Shown: positions 52,715-62,402, counted from the stretch's first letter. The stretch is DNA of 64,000 nucleotides from Rhodococcus sp. ARC_M6 (GCF_022810305.1 NZ_JALGQH010000011.1:1-64000), one strand, 5' to 3'. The notes: a model not told the origin generated them from the sequence alone. Program-made: numbers and translations.

Positions 52715-54289
52715 GTGACTGTGGAGTTCATTCCGGGGCAGAATGCGCCGCTGCAAGCATCTGTCGTGACTTTCCGTGCGTCGAGCCAGACGCCGTTCGA
52801 CGTGTCTGCGTTGGTTACCGATGCACACCTGCGGGCGTTGTCGTCCGAGGATTTTGTGTTCTACAACCACCCCACCACCGCTGGGGTGCAGCTCGCGGGA
52901 GACAGTATCCGGGTGGAGCTCGATCGAGTCCATCCGAATGCTGCCGCAGTGCTGTGCATCGTGAGCGTCGATCCGAGCCACGCGCAGGCCGGAGCGTTTC
53001 GTACCGCCGGCCTCTCGGCTGTGCTGACCGATGAATCCGGTTCGGTGGTAGGGCAATTCGCCATACCAACCGCAGGTTCGGAGACAGCAGTCATCTGCTG
53101 GGAGTTGTACCGCCGAAACGGAGCCTGGAAAGTTCGAGGCGTCGGGCAGGGGTATGCCGGCGGGTTGGCCGAGCTCATCGGAGTCCATGGCGTCGAGGTG
53201 GATGATGCACCGGCCAGTTCGGCTGCAGTGCAACAAGTTCACGATGTGGAGCCAGTCGAGGACGGGCGTGGGCTCGAACGAATGTGGATGATCTTCGAGG
53301 ATGCATCACGCTCGGCAGCGTCACTGATTTCGAGTAGCGAATATGCGATGACGCGCTTGGACACGGAATTGACGGCAGCGGTGGCCGACGCGAGCACCCG
53401 CAATTCACCGGCCGGTGTGGCGGCGCGCGAAGCGGCGCAGAACCGTCACGACGAACTGGTGGAGACTGCCCGCGCAAGTCACACTCGTGATTCCGCGCAA
53501 CTCGTCCGGGAACTGGCTGTGGTCGACACGGTTCTTCCGCGGGCGATGGCGTCGTGGGAATCGCCGGTGTGGGCGTCGGAGAAAGGCGCCACGCCTCAGT
53601 CTGTCGAGACCGTGATTTCCAGTGACGGTGTGCGATTGGGTGTATTGACTGCCGCTGACCGCGGCACTCTGACGGTGCCGTACTGCTTGCCGATTCCGCT
53701 GACCAGGCCCGTCTGGGTAGAAAGCACGTCCAGTGCAGCAGCGATCGGCGTGGTCAGTGCACTGACGCTGAGAATCATGGCGGCCGGCCCGATGCCGCTG
53801 CTCGACGTCGTAGACCTGACGGGCGCCTTCACGTCGTTGACCGATCGCTTGTCCGCATTGTTGGAGGGACCGGTGATTCGAAACCATTCGGAGATATCGG
53901 CGCGACTCACAAATCTGGCGCAATCGGTGGATTTGGCGGAGCTCGCCCGAGCCAGTGGAATGTCCACCGACCAGACAGCCCCGAGCACTCAACGACTGCT
54001 GATACTCGGCGATTTTCCGCATGGATATTCGGAGTCGGACGTTCATGCGATCATGTTTCTCGCCGAGCGCGGGCCGATGATCGGTTTGTCGATAGTGCTT
54101 GTCGGCGATGACGAGTCGAACTCGACGGAAGAGAGCGTCTCCGCATTGTCCAACGGATGTCGGCATCTACCGGCGGCTGGTGAGATCGACGTCCAGGATC
54201 CGTGGACAGGTTCGCACTGGGTCCTCGTTCCGGATGTTCTCGACCCGGCGAACCAATCTCAACTGTTTGCCGCGCTCGACAAGTTCTGA
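52715..54289 (+). CDS. TerD domain fused to a ter-specific C-terminal region
   Basis: 524 residues from GTG 52715. Residues 1-165 are a TerD domain (FDVSALVTDAHLRALSSEDF, AVICWELYRRNGAWKVRGVG). Residues 185-280 are helical and probably coiled coil. Residues 290-524 hold text that looks like a degenerate FtsK/HerA-type ATPase segment (DGVRLGVLTAADRGTLTVPY, LLILGDFPHGYSESDVHAIM, LSIVLVGDDES) but there is no Walker A. A typical actinobacterial ter-locus protein; function unknown. Its 3' end nearly meets the convergent LuxR-type gene. Confidence 0.8.
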   Translation: MTVEFIPGQNAPLQASVVTFRASSQTPFDVSALVTDAHLRALSSEDFVFYNHPTTAGVQLAGDSIRVELDRVHPNAAAVLCIVSVDPSHAQAGAFRTAGLSAVLTDESGSVVGQFAIPTAGSETAVICWELYRRNGAWKVRGVGQGYAGGLAELIGVHGVEVDDAPASSAAVQQVHDVEPVEDGRGLERMWMIFEDASRSAASLISSSEYAMTRLDTELTAAVADASTRNSPAGVAAREAAQNRHDELVETARASHTRDSAQLVRELAVVDTVLPRAMASWESPVWASEKGATPQSVETVISSDGVRLGVLTAADRGTLTVPYCLPIPLTRPVWVESTSSAAAIGVVSALTLRIMAAGPMPLLDVVDLTGAFTSLTDRLSALLEGPVIRNHSEISARLTNLAQSVDLAELARASGMSTDQTAPSTQRLLILGDFPHGYSESDVHAIMFLAERGPMIGLSIVLVGDDESNSTEESVSALSNGCRHLPAAGEIDVQDPWTGSHWVLVPDVLDPANQSQLFAALDKF

Positions 54290-54305
54290 CGTGGCACAGG
54301 CCGTG

Positions 54306-54602
54306 TCAGAGCTCGTCGAGATCGATTATGCCGTCCTGCAACGCGCGCGCGAGCAAACTCGTCTTGGTGGGGGCAGACCGTTCGATTGCTGCGTACTTTC
54401 CTCGAATCCGGGTGAGTTGCGTGTTGACCGTTCCGATGGAGATGCCTAGCTGCGCCGATACGACGGGTTTGCTGTCGGATTTGAGCCAATGCTGCAGCAC
54501 CTCGATTTCACGGTTGGTGAGACCGGGATCGAGTGCCGGCGCAGTAGGTTGCGTCGCGGTGGGTTGAGAGAATGCACCCGTTGGTTCGGGCAAGGCTGTC
54601 AC
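54306..54602 (-). CDS. small LuxR-type helix-turn-helix protein
   Basis: 98 residues, mostly a LuxR/GerE domain: LTNREIEVLQHWLKSDSKPV, SAQLGISIGTVNTQLTRIRG, with the usual T-x-R-E and recognition helix. The first 28 residues are Pro/Thr-rich and flexible; there is no receiver or sensor domain. The start is GTG 54602. It is divergent from terB, with 226 bases between, and may regulate the ter genes. Stand-alone LuxR domains of this size occur in actinobacterial ter loci. Confidence 0.82.
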   Translation of the reverse strand: MTALPEPTGAFSQPTATQPTAPALDPGLTNREIEVLQHWLKSDSKPVVSAQLGISIGTVNTQLTRIRGKYAAIERSAPTKTSLLARALQDGIIDLDEL

Positions 54603-54828
54603 GGAAGCGGTTCTCGATTCTGATTGTGATCACGCTCTCTCGAATGTGGTCACTGCCGGTTGTCAGGCGGGATGCGCAGGTTCCTCGCCCCTGTTCGCCC
54701 ACTTTTTTGAAGCATATGGGAACCAACCGACAAGTATTGATACGAAGCAGATGGCGCATTGCGGACCTCCCAGGCAGAGTGGTGTTACCACTACGCGCGG
54801 TGCGTGGCGGCATTACCGGAGGAGACTC

Positions 54829-55284
54829 ATGGCATTCTGGGATCAGCTGAAGGCTAAGGCTCAGGAAATGAACGGCCAGCTCAAGACCAAGACGAGCCAG
54901 TTCCAGAACAAGGAATTCAAGAACGCCAGCATGGCGATGTGCGCGCTGATTGCTGCAGCAGACGGCTCGATCGACCCGTCGGAGCGTCAGAAGACGTCGG
55001 CTCTGATCATGAGCAACGAGTCGCTGGCAGTCTTCCCGCCGGACGAGTTGCGTCAGCAGTTCGATTGGTACTGCAGCAAGCTGACTTCCGATTTCGAGTT
55101 CGGAAAGCTCGAAGCAACTGCAGCTATCGCGAAGCTCAAGTCCAAGCAGGATCAGGCTCGCGCCGTCATCCAGATCGGCATCATCATCGGCGGCGCCGAC
55201 GGCAACTTCGATCAGCACGAGCGCGCAGTAGTGCGGGACATGTGCTTCGCAGTCGGAATCGCTCCCGCCGAATTCGAACTCTGA
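54829..55284 (+). CDS. terB: TerB-family tellurite resistance protein
   Basis: 151 residues from ATG 54829 with GGAGGAG six bases upstream. The TerB helical domain is clear: ASMAMCALIAAADGSIDPSE, LIMSNESLAVFPPDELRQQF, and IGIIIGGADGNFDQHERAVV, with the two acidic D-G motifs that bind metal ions. Full family length. Probably cytosolic, binding the membrane complex with the TerC-type protein. A perfect hairpin follows the stop. Confidence 0.93.
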   Translation: MAFWDQLKAKAQEMNGQLKTKTSQFQNKEFKNASMAMCALIAAADGSIDPSERQKTSALIMSNESLAVFPPDELRQQFDWYCSKLTSDFEFGKLEATAAIAKLKSKQDQARAVIQIGIIIGGADGNFDQHERAVVRDMCFAVGIAPAEFEL

Positions 55285-55306
55285 GTTCTTCGGCAGTAAG
55301 GCAAGC

Positions 55307-55340
55307 AAGCGGGTGTGGCGCCATGGCGCCACACCCGCTT
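55307..55340. terminator. 34-base perfect palindrome terminator
   Basis: AAGCGGGTGTGGCGCCA is followed at once by its exact complement, giving a 17-base-pair stem on paper. It lies 22 bases after terB and 10 bases beyond the convergent OHCU decarboxylase gene, so it can stop both. Confidence 0.85.
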
Positions 55341-55349
55341 CTCATTTGT

Positions 55350-55871
55350 TCAGTACTCCGGATATCCGTCTTCCGGGCCGAGCATGCGCTCGATACGTGT
55401 GCACGTGATCTTTGCCAACTCGTCGACGCAGATTTTGCGTTCCACCGACGGCGCGTTGAGCATGCGGACGCTGATATTTTCGAGGACTTCGTGGGCGTCG
55501 TGTCCGTGAGAGCACCAGATGTACCGGAATCCGAAGGTTCGTTCGTACTCCTCGCCCGCATTCCTGATGGAGGCCATGACCTGCTCGTCGGGAACCCAGA
55601 TCGAGCATTGTTCTAGGTGAGATGGCGCACTATGGGCGCGTAAGCCCACCGCTGGGTGGCATTGCAAAGCGCTTTCGACGTCCGGGTCGGAGAGATCGAG
55701 CAGCGCGTCCTCGGCTCTCGCCAGTATCTCCGCGTAGCTTCTGAACGGGCGTCCGTCACTGACCCAGCCCGCCCAGGTCATCGAACAGCAGCACTCGTAC
55801 AGCGCGTGTATTGCCTTCGGTCGGGGCAGTTCGTTGAACCTGTCCAACCCGATCGACTGATGCAGCAGCAT
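55350..55871 (-). CDS. uraD: OHCU (2-oxo-4-hydroxy-4-carboxy-5-ureidoimidazoline) decarboxylase
   Basis: 173 residues with the family pattern: LDRFNELPRPKAIHALYECC, WVSDGRPF, the catalytic His72 in ALQCHPAVGL (HPRIG in most members), Glu87-Gln88 in SHLEQCS and FGFRYIWCSHGH. It makes S-allantoin from the uricase pathway intermediate. Uricase and HIU hydrolase genes, usually linked, are not in this window. The Pro-Ala in place of Pro-Arg is a minor deviation. Start ATG 55871. Confidence 0.85.
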   Translation of the reverse strand: MLLHQSIGLDRFNELPRPKAIHALYECCCSMTWAGWVSDGRPFRSYAEILARAEDALLDLSDPDVESALQCHPAVGLRAHSAPSHLEQCSIWVPDEQVMASIRNAGEEYERTFGFRYIWCSHGHDAHEVLENISVRMLNAPSVERKICVDELAKITCTRIERMLGPEDGYPEY

Positions 55872-55989
55872 GTGCTCTCCCGGTCTGCCGACGAAGATGC
55901 GCGATCAACACATGATCCGTCGTGGACCTCGGGGCTGTGAAGATCTTTCGGCTCGAATTTTCAGATTCTTAACATGGCGAAGTGCGAAC

Positions 55990-57897
55990 TCAACCCACGT
56001 GCACATGAGGTCTGCGGGACCGATGTGGCTCGGCACGGCGCAGGACCTCTCGGGTGACCGGAGCGGTTTCACCTTCGCCGATGAACAGGAATCGCAGCAG
56101 ATTGGTCAGCGGATTGCCCTCGGACCACTCGAAGTACACGTCGGGAATCACTCCGGTGAGGTCTCGCGTTCGCAGCAGCACTGCCGCAATGGTGTTGGGC
56201 ACTGCCGGGCTGTTCACCCACAAAACGCGATGGTCACCACGCCTACGGCCGTGAATGAGCAGATCGGTGCTGAAGTCGGAGGAATCGATGACGTTGACTT
56301 CGATGAAGATGATCGATTCGGTCGACGGAATATTGCTGTCGGCTCGCTGCTGCAGTTCCTTGGTTCGATATTGGTTTTCGTCGAGATGCTCGGCATCGTG
56401 CGCAACCATCGCGAGGTAGCCTTCGCTCGCGGCGTCGGTGATGAATTGTAAAGCGGTCTCGTCGAATTCGACGGAAGTGGCACGCAGTTCGAATGCCCGC
56501 GAAACCCGAGACAGTAGCGATACGACGAGGATTGCAGCGATGAAGAACGACGCGACCTTCACCCCGTCCGGCCGCTCCACGATGTTGGCAATCGTCGTAT
56601 AGACAAACAGCACTGCGATAAAGCTGAAGCCCCAGAACAATTTTCGGGCACCATGTTTGCGTGCCGAGAGTGCGACAGCGACCGTCGCGGAGGAGATGAG
56701 GACAAGAACACCGGTTGCATACGCGGAACTTTGGGCGTCGACATTCGCGTCGAAATAGACCGTGACAGTGACCGCGATGATGCTGAAAACAAGGACGAGT
56801 GGGCGCACTGCCCGCGCCCACGCCGGGGCCATTCCGTACCGGGGGAGGTAACGCGGAACTAGATTGAGTAAACCGGCCATCGCGGAAGCGCCGGCGAACC
56901 ACAGAATCAGAATGGTGCTCGAGTCGTAGACGCTTCCGAAAATTTGCCCCAGATAGTCGTGAGCGAGGAATGCCAAAGCTCGACCGTTGGCCGCTCCGCC
57001 GGGCTGAAACTCGTTCTCCGGGATGAGGATTGTCGTTACCAGGCTCGATGTCAGCAAGAACCCGCTCATGATCAATGCGGCTGTGGTGAGCAATCGTTTG
57101 GCTCCGCGGATACGGCCTTCCGGATTCTCTTCGGTGTCACCCCGATCGCCTTTGATCTGCGGCATGACTGCGACCCCGGTCTCGAAACCCGATAGTCCGA
57201 GAGCAAGTTTCGGGAAAACGATCAGTGCAACCAGGATCATCATCGCGGGGTTTCCATGTTCCGTCGACATGGCCCGAGTCCAGTCGGTGACCAATGACGG
57301 AGCCGTCGCGATGTGCCATAAACCTGTGCCGATCACGACCAGATTCAGTGCGAGGTACACCGCGACCAAGCCCACGGCGATACCGATGGCTTCGGTGAAT
57401 CCGCGAAGAAAAACAGCCGACAGGAGTGCGAGGAGAACAAGAGTGACCGCGACAGTGTGTCCGGAGAGAAAGGTTGGCGCAAAAGGATTTTCGATAAGGT
57501 GCGCGGTGGCGTCGGCGGCCGAAAGTGTCATCGTGATCAGGAAATCCGTTGCCGCGAAACCTAACAGCACCAGGACGAATATCTTTCCGCGCCACTTGGG
57601 TAGAAGCTTTTCGAGCATGGCGATGGAACCTTCGCCGTGTGGACTTTCGCGGGCAACACGGCGGTATACCGGCAGGGCGCCGAAGATGGTGAGCAGGATC
57701 AGAACGATTGTTGCGAGAGGTGCCAAGGTGCCGGCCGCGAGGGCGGCAATTCCGGGTTGATAGCCGAGTGTCGAGAAGTAGTCGACACCCGTCAGACACA
57801 TGACTTTCCACCACGGGTGGCGATGTTCTTTTTTGGTGTGATGCGGTGCGGGCCAAGGTGTCCGCCGGGTTCCTCGGTGATATCTGCCAGCAACCAC
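55990..57897 (-). CDS. APC-family amino acid permease (start frame-disrupted)
   Basis: 635 residues when read from GTG 57897. About 12 membrane helices start with [20 protein letters not shown], the helix 1 signature of the APC superfamily; a cytosolic C-terminal domain of roughly 150 residues ([38 protein letters not shown]) follows. The GTG has no ribosome site and the first 20 residues look unnatural. A strongly primed ORF from ATG 57962 encodes a natural-looking N-terminus in the +1 frame and joins this frame at a slippery heptamer (57834-57828). The substrate is unknown. Confidence 0.85.
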   Translation of the reverse strand: MVAGRYHRGTRRTPWPAPHHTKKEHRHPWWKVMCLTGVDYFSTLGYQPGIAALAAGTLAPLATIVLILLTIFGALPVYRRVARESPHGEGSIAMLEKLLPKWRGKIFVLVLLGFAATDFLITMTLSAADATAHLIENPFAPTFLSGHTVAVTLVLLALLSAVFLRGFTEAIGIAVGLVAVYLALNLVVIGTGLWHIATAPSLVTDWTRAMSTEHGNPAMMILVALIVFPKLALGLSGFETGVAVMPQIKGDRGDTEENPEGRIRGAKRLLTTAALIMSGFLLTSSLVTTILIPENEFQPGGAANGRALAFLAHDYLGQIFGSVYDSSTILILWFAGASAMAGLLNLVPRYLPRYGMAPAWARAVRPLVLVFSIIAVTVTVYFDANVDAQSSAYATGVLVLISSATVAVALSARKHGARKLFWGFSFIAVLFVYTTIANIVERPDGVKVASFFIAAILVVSLLSRVSRAFELRATSVEFDETALQFITDAASEGYLAMVAHDAEHLDENQYRTKELQQRADSNIPSTESIIFIEVNVIDSSDFSTDLLIHGRRRGDHRVLWVNSPAVPNTIAAVLLRTRDLTGVIPDVYFEWSEGNPLTNLLRFLFIGEGETAPVTREVLRRAEPHRSRRPHVHVG

Positions 57898-57962
57898 GAA
57901 CTCAGTCGATGCTTCGGTGACGCTCCGTCGTCAGGAGTGCTGTTTTCGGCCGTTGTCGTCAT
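57792..57962 (-). CDS. zero-frame N-terminal ORF of the APC permease
   Basis: ATG 57962 has an excellent ribosome site (AGGAGGAGCG). The frame gives 56 residues: [40 protein letters not shown], then about 16 unrelated residues to a stop at 57792. The first 40 read like a genuine cytosolic N-terminus of an APC permease. In phase at 57834-57828 lies A AAA AAG; a -1 slip there continues into the permease frame ([16 protein letters not shown]). Confidence 0.6.
   Translation of the reverse strand: MTTTAENSTPDDGASPKHRLSSWLLADITEEPGGHLGPHRITPKKNIATRGGKSCV
57808..57834 (-). promoter_or_regulatory. candidate -1 ribosomal frameshift site
   Basis: On the minus strand AAAAAAG at 57834-57828 is read as CCA AAA AAG in the zero frame, the same slippery heptamer as E. 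coli dnaX. Seven bases later CCACC-CGT-GGTGG can form a short hairpin (57820-57808). A simple one-base length change of the A6 run in this strain is the main alternative. Confidence 0.5.
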
Positions 57963-58181
57963 GGCGATCGCTCCTCCTGACCTGTGCGAATCCATACCTC
58001 GGTGAAGTGACAGGGGTACCCGCTTCAGGGCGGGACGAAGAGTTTCCGGTTCTCAGCAGATTCGCAGGATCCTCGAGCTGATTTCTTTGTGCTGCGGGGC
58101 TAGATTGGAGACGTCGAACCTCGTTGGATGCTTGACTTTTCGGGTATTCGAAGAGGGCTGCGAAGGTGAAAGGACAATGCA
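57963..58181. other. divergent intergenic region
   Basis: About 220 bases between the permease and the small membrane protein genes, holding their ribosome sites. No clear operator or hairpin was seen. Confidence 0.45.
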
Positions 58182-58388
58182 ATGGCTACAAGTGTCGCGG
58201 TAAGGAGCTCGGCAACGTCGAGCAAGCGGACAATTCCGTTGTCTCAGTACGTTGCGGAGCATCCGGCGGTCCGAGTTTTTCCGCCGACGAGTGAACGTGC
58301 CACCAGGATCGCAATGCTGACGATGTTCGCTCTGATCGCAGTGTCGTTGCTGGTCTTGGTGCTGGACGAGGCCGGCCTCTTCGGCTGA
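58182..58388 (+). CDS. small single-pass membrane protein, hypothetical
   Basis: 68 residues from ATG 58182 with GAAAGGACA upstream. A basic, Ser-rich N-terminus (SSATSSKRTIPLSQYVAEHP) is followed by one C-terminal membrane helix (IAMLTMFALIAVSLLVLVLD) and a short acidic end. No family recognised. It lies 26 bases before the crotonase gene on the same strand. Confidence 0.6.
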   Translation: MATSVAVRSSATSSKRTIPLSQYVAEHPAVRVFPPTSERATRIAMLTMFALIAVSLLVLVLDEAGLFG

Positions 58389-58414
58389 CCGTCACTCGAG
58401 GTTACTCTTGAGTA

Positions 58415-59245
58415 ATGAGCGAACAGAAGAGCTGGAATGCGTTCACAGTCGAGCGCGAAGACAACATTGCCCAGGTGACGTTGATCGGCCCCGGCAAGGG
58501 CAATGCGATGGGCCCGGATTTCTGGAGTGAACTCCCAGCGATCTTCGCCGACCTCGACGCAGATCCGGAAGTGCGGGCCGTCGTCGTCGCCGGTTCGGGT
58601 AAGCACTTCTCGTTCGGACTGGACCTGGCTGCCATGAGCGGAGAGTTCGGCGCCGTCATGGCAGACAAGGCCCAGGCCGGCCCTCGAACCAAATTCCACG
58701 ACATGATCAAGCGCATGCAGTTGGGCATCAACGCTGTTGCGGATTGCCGCAAGCCCGTGATCGCTGCAGTCCAGGGCTGGTGCATCGGTGGTGGCGTCGA
58801 CCTCATCACCGCCGCCGACATCCGCTACGCGAGCGCCGACGCAAAGTTCAGTATCCGTGAGGTGAAGGTTGCCATCGTCGCAGACATGGGCAGTCTCGCT
58901 CGTCTGCCCGCGATCATCGGCGACGGCCACCTGCGTGAACTGGCACTGACCGGCAAAGACATCGATGCGGCGCGCGCCGAGAAAATTGGTCTCGTCAACG
59001 ACGTGTTCGCCGACGCCGACGCCGTGCTCGCGGCCGCTCGCGCAACGGCCAAGGAGATCGCTCTCAACCCGCCGCTCGTCGTCCACGGCATCAAAGACGT
59101 CCTTGATCACACGCGGAGCGCGAGCGTGAACGACAGCCTGCGCTACGTCGCAGCCTGGAACGCGGCGTTCCTGCCGTCGCAGGATCTGACCGAAGCCATC
59201 ACTTCCGTCTTCCAGAAGCGTCCCGCTGCGTTCAAGGGCGAGTAG
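58415..59245 (+). CDS. crotonase-family protein (enoyl-CoA hydratase/dienoyl-CoA isomerase type)
   Basis: 276 residues with the crotonase oxyanion loops VVAGSGKHFSFGLDLAAM and KPVIAAVQGWCIGGGVDLIT. At the place of the hydratase glutamates it has FSIREVKVAIVADMGSLARL; the Asp in VADMGSL is what dienoyl-CoA isomerases use, so delta3,5-delta2,4-dienoyl-CoA isomerase activity is more likely than hydration. It acts in degradation of unsaturated fatty acids. The start is ATG 58415. A strong terminator follows. Confidence 0.88.
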   Translation: MSEQKSWNAFTVEREDNIAQVTLIGPGKGNAMGPDFWSELPAIFADLDADPEVRAVVVAGSGKHFSFGLDLAAMSGEFGAVMADKAQAGPRTKFHDMIKRMQLGINAVADCRKPVIAAVQGWCIGGGVDLITAADIRYASADAKFSIREVKVAIVADMGSLARLPAIIGDGHLRELALTGKDIDAARAEKIGLVNDVFADADAVLAAARATAKEIALNPPLVVHGIKDVLDHTRSASVNDSLRYVAAWNAAFLPSQDLTEAITSVFQKRPAAFKGE

Positions 59246-59278
59246 ATACTGCAAGGGTGAGTAGATAGCGGTCAAAAC

Positions 59279-59316
59279 AAAAATCCCCGCACATCAAAAA
59301 GATGTGCGGGGATTTT
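59279..59316. terminator. bidirectional terminator between crotonase gene and ppa
   Basis: Sixteen perfectly paired bases (AAAATCCCCGCACATC) with an AAAAA loop; A- and T-rich ends on both sides allow use in both directions. Confidence 0.93.
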
Positions 59317-59330
59317 CTTACGCAGATGCG

Positions 59331-59822
59331 TCAGTGTCCACCGTTGTCGGCGAGACGCTTGATCGAAGCCTCGACCTCGGCCTTTGCCTCGGCTGCGCCA
59401 ACCCAGTCAGCGCCGGTGACGTGCTTGTTCGGCTCCAAGTCCTTGTAGTGGACGAAGAAATGCTTGATCGCGTCCAACTCGAACTGCGAAATGTCGCTGA
59501 GATCCTGAATGTGATCCCAACGGGGGTCGCCTGCCGGAACGCACAGGACCTTGTCGTCTCCGCCGGCCTCGTCGACCATCTTGAACATGGCGACGGGGCG
59601 AGCCTCGACGATTACGCCGGGGTAGACGGACTCGGGCAGAAGAACCATGGCGTCCAGAGGATCGCCGTCCTCGCCGAGGGTGTTCTCGATGTATCCGTAG
59701 TCAGCCGGGTAGCCGAAAGCGGTGTAGAGGTAACGGTCCAGCTTTACGCGGCCAGTCTCGTGGTCGACCTCGTACTTGTTGCGCTGACCCTTGGGGATCT
59801 CGATGGTGACGTCGAACTCCAC
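59331..59822 (-). CDS. ppa: inorganic pyrophosphatase
   Basis: 163 residues from GTG 59822 (GCGAGGAA upstream); the longer open frame is antisense to dacB. Family I soluble pyrophosphatase: [40 protein letters not shown] (the D-x-D-P-x-D metal site completed by AMVLL), [14 protein letters not shown] and [14 protein letters not shown]. It hydrolyses pyrophosphate made by biosynthesis. The full length is typical. It is divergent from dacB. Confidence 0.95.
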   Translation of the reverse strand: MEFDVTIEIPKGQRNKYEVDHETGRVKLDRYLYTAFGYPADYGYIENTLGEDGDPLDAMVLLPESVYPGVIVEARPVAMFKMVDEAGGDDKVLCVPAGDPRWDHIQDLSDISQFELDAIKHFFVHYKDLEPNKHVTGADWVGAAEAKAEVEASIKRLADNGGH

Positions 59823-59925
59823 GCCGATTCCTCGCTGTCGTGTCGGTAATGATTCGTCGGAAGGATATCGGGTCAAGGATAAGGTTGGCTGACCACCCAG
59901 CAAGGCGAGTACAGACGGAGGGGCG

Positions 59926-61335
59926 TTGTCGGGCCAGGGAAAGAAAAAGATCGGCTCGTTGGAAGAGCATCGACGACGCACAGTTCGCGTACTTCTTGCG
60001 GTGTGCGTCGTTGCCGTGGTGGCTATCGCAGCGGTGCTGGCGGTGGCTCTCGGATCCGCCGAGGAACCCACTCAGAACGCGATAGTGACGACGTCGCCGC
60101 AGCCGACGCCGGTAACTCCGTCGCCGCAGGTGGTGCCCGTTCCGGCGGATGCGCCGATGCCGTCGGAAGCAGGAATAGCCGCGGCTATCGGTCCGGCTGT
60201 CGCGAACCCCGATCTTGGGAAGTTCTCCGGTGTTGTCGCTGACGCATTGACCGGGAAAGTGTTGTGGAGCGTCGACCCGTCGACGCCCATGACACCGGCG
60301 TCCACCACCAAAATTCTCACCGCGGGTGCGGCGCTGCTCAAGTTGCCGCTCGATCACCGGGTGTCGACAACGGTTGTTGCGGGTTCGGTACCGGGACAGG
60401 TGGTGTTGGTCGGTGGCGGTGACCCGACACTGACCGCCACACCCAAAGGCCAGAGCGGGTACTACGCCAATGCGGCGCACATTGCCGACCTGGTCGATCA
60501 GATCAAGGCGTCGGGAACAGCCGTGGACAGCGTCGTCGTGGACAGCAGCCTGTTCAAGGGCGAGACAATGGCCAAGGGATGGTTCGACGCCGACGTCGCT
60601 GCCGGATACATCACGCCCATCGAGTCTGTGATGATCGAGGGCGGTCGCTTCGACGGAACCAAGGACGAGTCGCCGCGCTCGGAAACTCCCGCATTGGATG
60701 TGGGCAAGGTTTTGGCCAAGGAGCTCGGCGTCGACGAATCCAAGGTCAGCGCAGGAGTTGCACCGGCCGGCGCCAAGCGGATCGCGACCGTGCAATCCGC
60801 GCCGCTGAGTGACCGGTTGATGCAGATGATGGACCATTCCGACAACGTGCTCGCCGAGACCATCGGACGTGAGGTGGCGATTGCATCAGGCATCGAAGCC
60901 TCGTTCTCCGGTGCCGTCGACGCGACCGGCAAGACTCTGCAGGCAGCAGGTTTCGGCTACACCGGTGTTTCACTCTTCGACTCGAGCGGGTTGTCTGTCG
61001 ACGATCTGATTCCTGCCGAAGTTCTCGATCGTGTGATGACGGCTGCCGCGGGTGACGGGGATCCGAGACTTCGCCCGCTGCTCGACTACCTGCCCGTTGC
61101 CGGCGGAACGGGCAGTTTGTCCGATCGATACGCGTCGGGCAACAGAACGGGCGCAGGTTGGGTGCGCGCCAAGACGGGAACTCTGTCGACAGCGAGTGCG
61201 TTGTCAGGTTTTGTAGTCGATCAAAACGGCCGAGTGCTCACCTTCGCGCTCATGTCGAACGATCGACCACCTGAAGTGAGTCGTCCAGCCCTGGACGCCA
61301 TCGCCGGAGCATTGAGGAATTGCGGGTGCCAATAG
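59926..61335 (+). CDS. dacB: D-alanyl-D-alanine carboxypeptidase/endopeptidase (PBP4 type, S13)
   Basis: 469 residues from TTG 59926, supported by GGAGGGG upstream. One N-terminal membrane helix ([20 protein letters not shown]) and a Pro-rich linker ([18 protein letters not shown]) lead to an S13 penicillin-binding domain: Ser126-x-x-Lys129 in [15 protein letters not shown] in [12 protein letters not shown] and K-T-G in [13 protein letters not shown]. It trims peptidoglycan peptides outside the membrane. The downstream protease gene overlaps its 3' end. Confidence 0.93.
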   Translation: MSGQGKKKIGSLEEHRRRTVRVLLAVCVVAVVAIAAVLAVALGSAEEPTQNAIVTTSPQPTPVTPSPQVVPVPADAPMPSEAGIAAAIGPAVANPDLGKFSGVVADALTGKVLWSVDPSTPMTPASTTKILTAGAALLKLPLDHRVSTTVVAGSVPGQVVLVGGGDPTLTATPKGQSGYYANAAHIADLVDQIKASGTAVDSVVVDSSLFKGETMAKGWFDADVAAGYITPIESVMIEGGRFDGTKDESPRSETPALDVGKVLAKELGVDESKVSAGVAPAGAKRIATVQSAPLSDRLMQMMDHSDNVLAETIGREVAIASGIEASFSGAVDATGKTLQAAGFGYTGVSLFDSSGLSVDDLIPAEVLDRVMTAAAGDGDPRLRPLLDYLPVAGGTGSLSDRYASGNRTGAGWVRAKTGTLSTASALSGFVVDQNGRVLTFALMSNDRPPEVSRPALDAIAGALRNCGCQ

Positions 61336-62402
61336 TGGCCGACAAGACTCCTGACGAAGAATCGACAACCCTGGGTGGGGCAGTCGATTGGAGTCTCGCT
61401 GCGAAGGCCGGCATCAAATTTGCTCCTAGCGGTCCCGCGATGTCGAGGTACACATTCGAAACGGCCACAGCGGAACTGGCCGACGCGTCGGAACGCGCTG
61501 AGTTGCCGGTGCGTGAAGTCACCGGCCTCGCCGACGGCCTTCCCGTCCCAGCTGCTGATGTCCTCGATCGCGCCGGCTGGATTACCGCAGCATCGCGGTC
61601 GATGGCGAACCTCACCGGAGCAGATCCGGACGGCACCGGAAACTTTCTGGTGGGCAAGCCTGCAGGTCTGCAGGCCGGCGCGATGCTCGCGTACCTGTCG
61701 TCGGCAATTCTCGGGCAGTACGACCCGTTCACCGGCGAGCACGGAACGCTGCTGCTCGTCACTCCCAACATCGTGTCCGTCGAACGCTCGCTGCGACTGA
61801 ACCCGAGTGACTTCCGGCTCTGGGTCTGCCTGCATGAAGTTACTCACCGCGTGCAGTTCTCGTCGTCACCGTGGTTGGCGGATTACATGAAGGAATCCGT
61901 CGAAACCTTGAGTGCAACGGTCGACGAGTCGATGACGGACGTCGTCGGGCGTCTCGCTGCGGAACTACGGTCCCGGAAAGACCCGGCCGCTGCAGACGAC
62001 TCCACCCCCGGCGGAATCATCGGGCTGCTGCGAGCGTCGCAAGCAGAGCCGCAACGCGACGCTCTCGACCGCATGCTGATTCTCGGAACGCTCCTCGAAG
62101 GCCACGCCGATCACGTGATGGATGCCGTCGGACCCGCTGTGGTGCCCTCGGTGACCACGATTCGCGCAGCCTTCGACAAGCGTCGGCAGCGCAAGTCCAA
62201 CCCGGTGCAGCGCATCATCAAGATGCTTCTCGGCATGGACGCCAAGATGGCGCAGTACGTCCGCGGTAAGGCTTTTGTCGACGCCGTCGTCCTCAAAGTC
62301 GGGATGGAGCAGTTCAACACCATCTGGACGGGGCCGGACACCTTGCCGTTGCTTGACGAGATCGACAACCCCGAAGCCTGGGTGAAGCGAGTGCTCGGCT
62401 AG
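61320..62402 (+). CDS. DUF2342 zinc-dependent metalloprotease family protein
   Basis: 360 residues in the longest form (TTG 61320; GTG 61326 and GTG 61335 are alternatives). The zinc motif HEVTH lies in WVCLHEVTHRVQFSSSPWL, and a downstream Glu in LLEGHADHVMDAVG may be the third ligand. This actinobacterial family is annotated as zincin-like metallopeptidase or F420-biosynthesis associated; there is no membrane segment. It sits in the conserved dacB-protease-tilS-hpt order found across Corynebacteriales. Confidence 0.88.
   Translation: MRVPIVADKTPDEESTTLGGAVDWSLAAKAGIKFAPSGPAMSRYTFETATAELADASERAELPVREVTGLADGLPVPAADVLDRAGWITAASRSMANLTGADPDGTGNFLVGKPAGLQAGAMLAYLSSAILGQYDPFTGEHGTLLLVTPNIVSVERSLRLNPSDFRLWVCLHEVTHRVQFSSSPWLADYMKESVETLSATVDESMTDVVGRLAAELRSRKDPAAADDSTPGGIIGLLRASQAEPQRDALDRMLILGTLLEGHADHVMDAVGPAVVPSVTTIRAAFDKRRQRKSNPVQRIIKMLLGMDAKMAQYVRGKAFVDAVVLKVGMEQFNTIWTGPDTLPLLDEIDNPEAWVKRVLG

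Noticed and set aside
55307-55340. Mobile-element end or attachment site
   Set aside because: The perfect palindrome lies between convergent genes with no integrase or transposase nearby; a terminator explains it.
59823-60071. N-terminal extension of the pyrophosphatase
   Set aside because: It overlaps dacB antisense; the family starts at [10 protein letters not shown], at GTG 59822 with a ribosome site.
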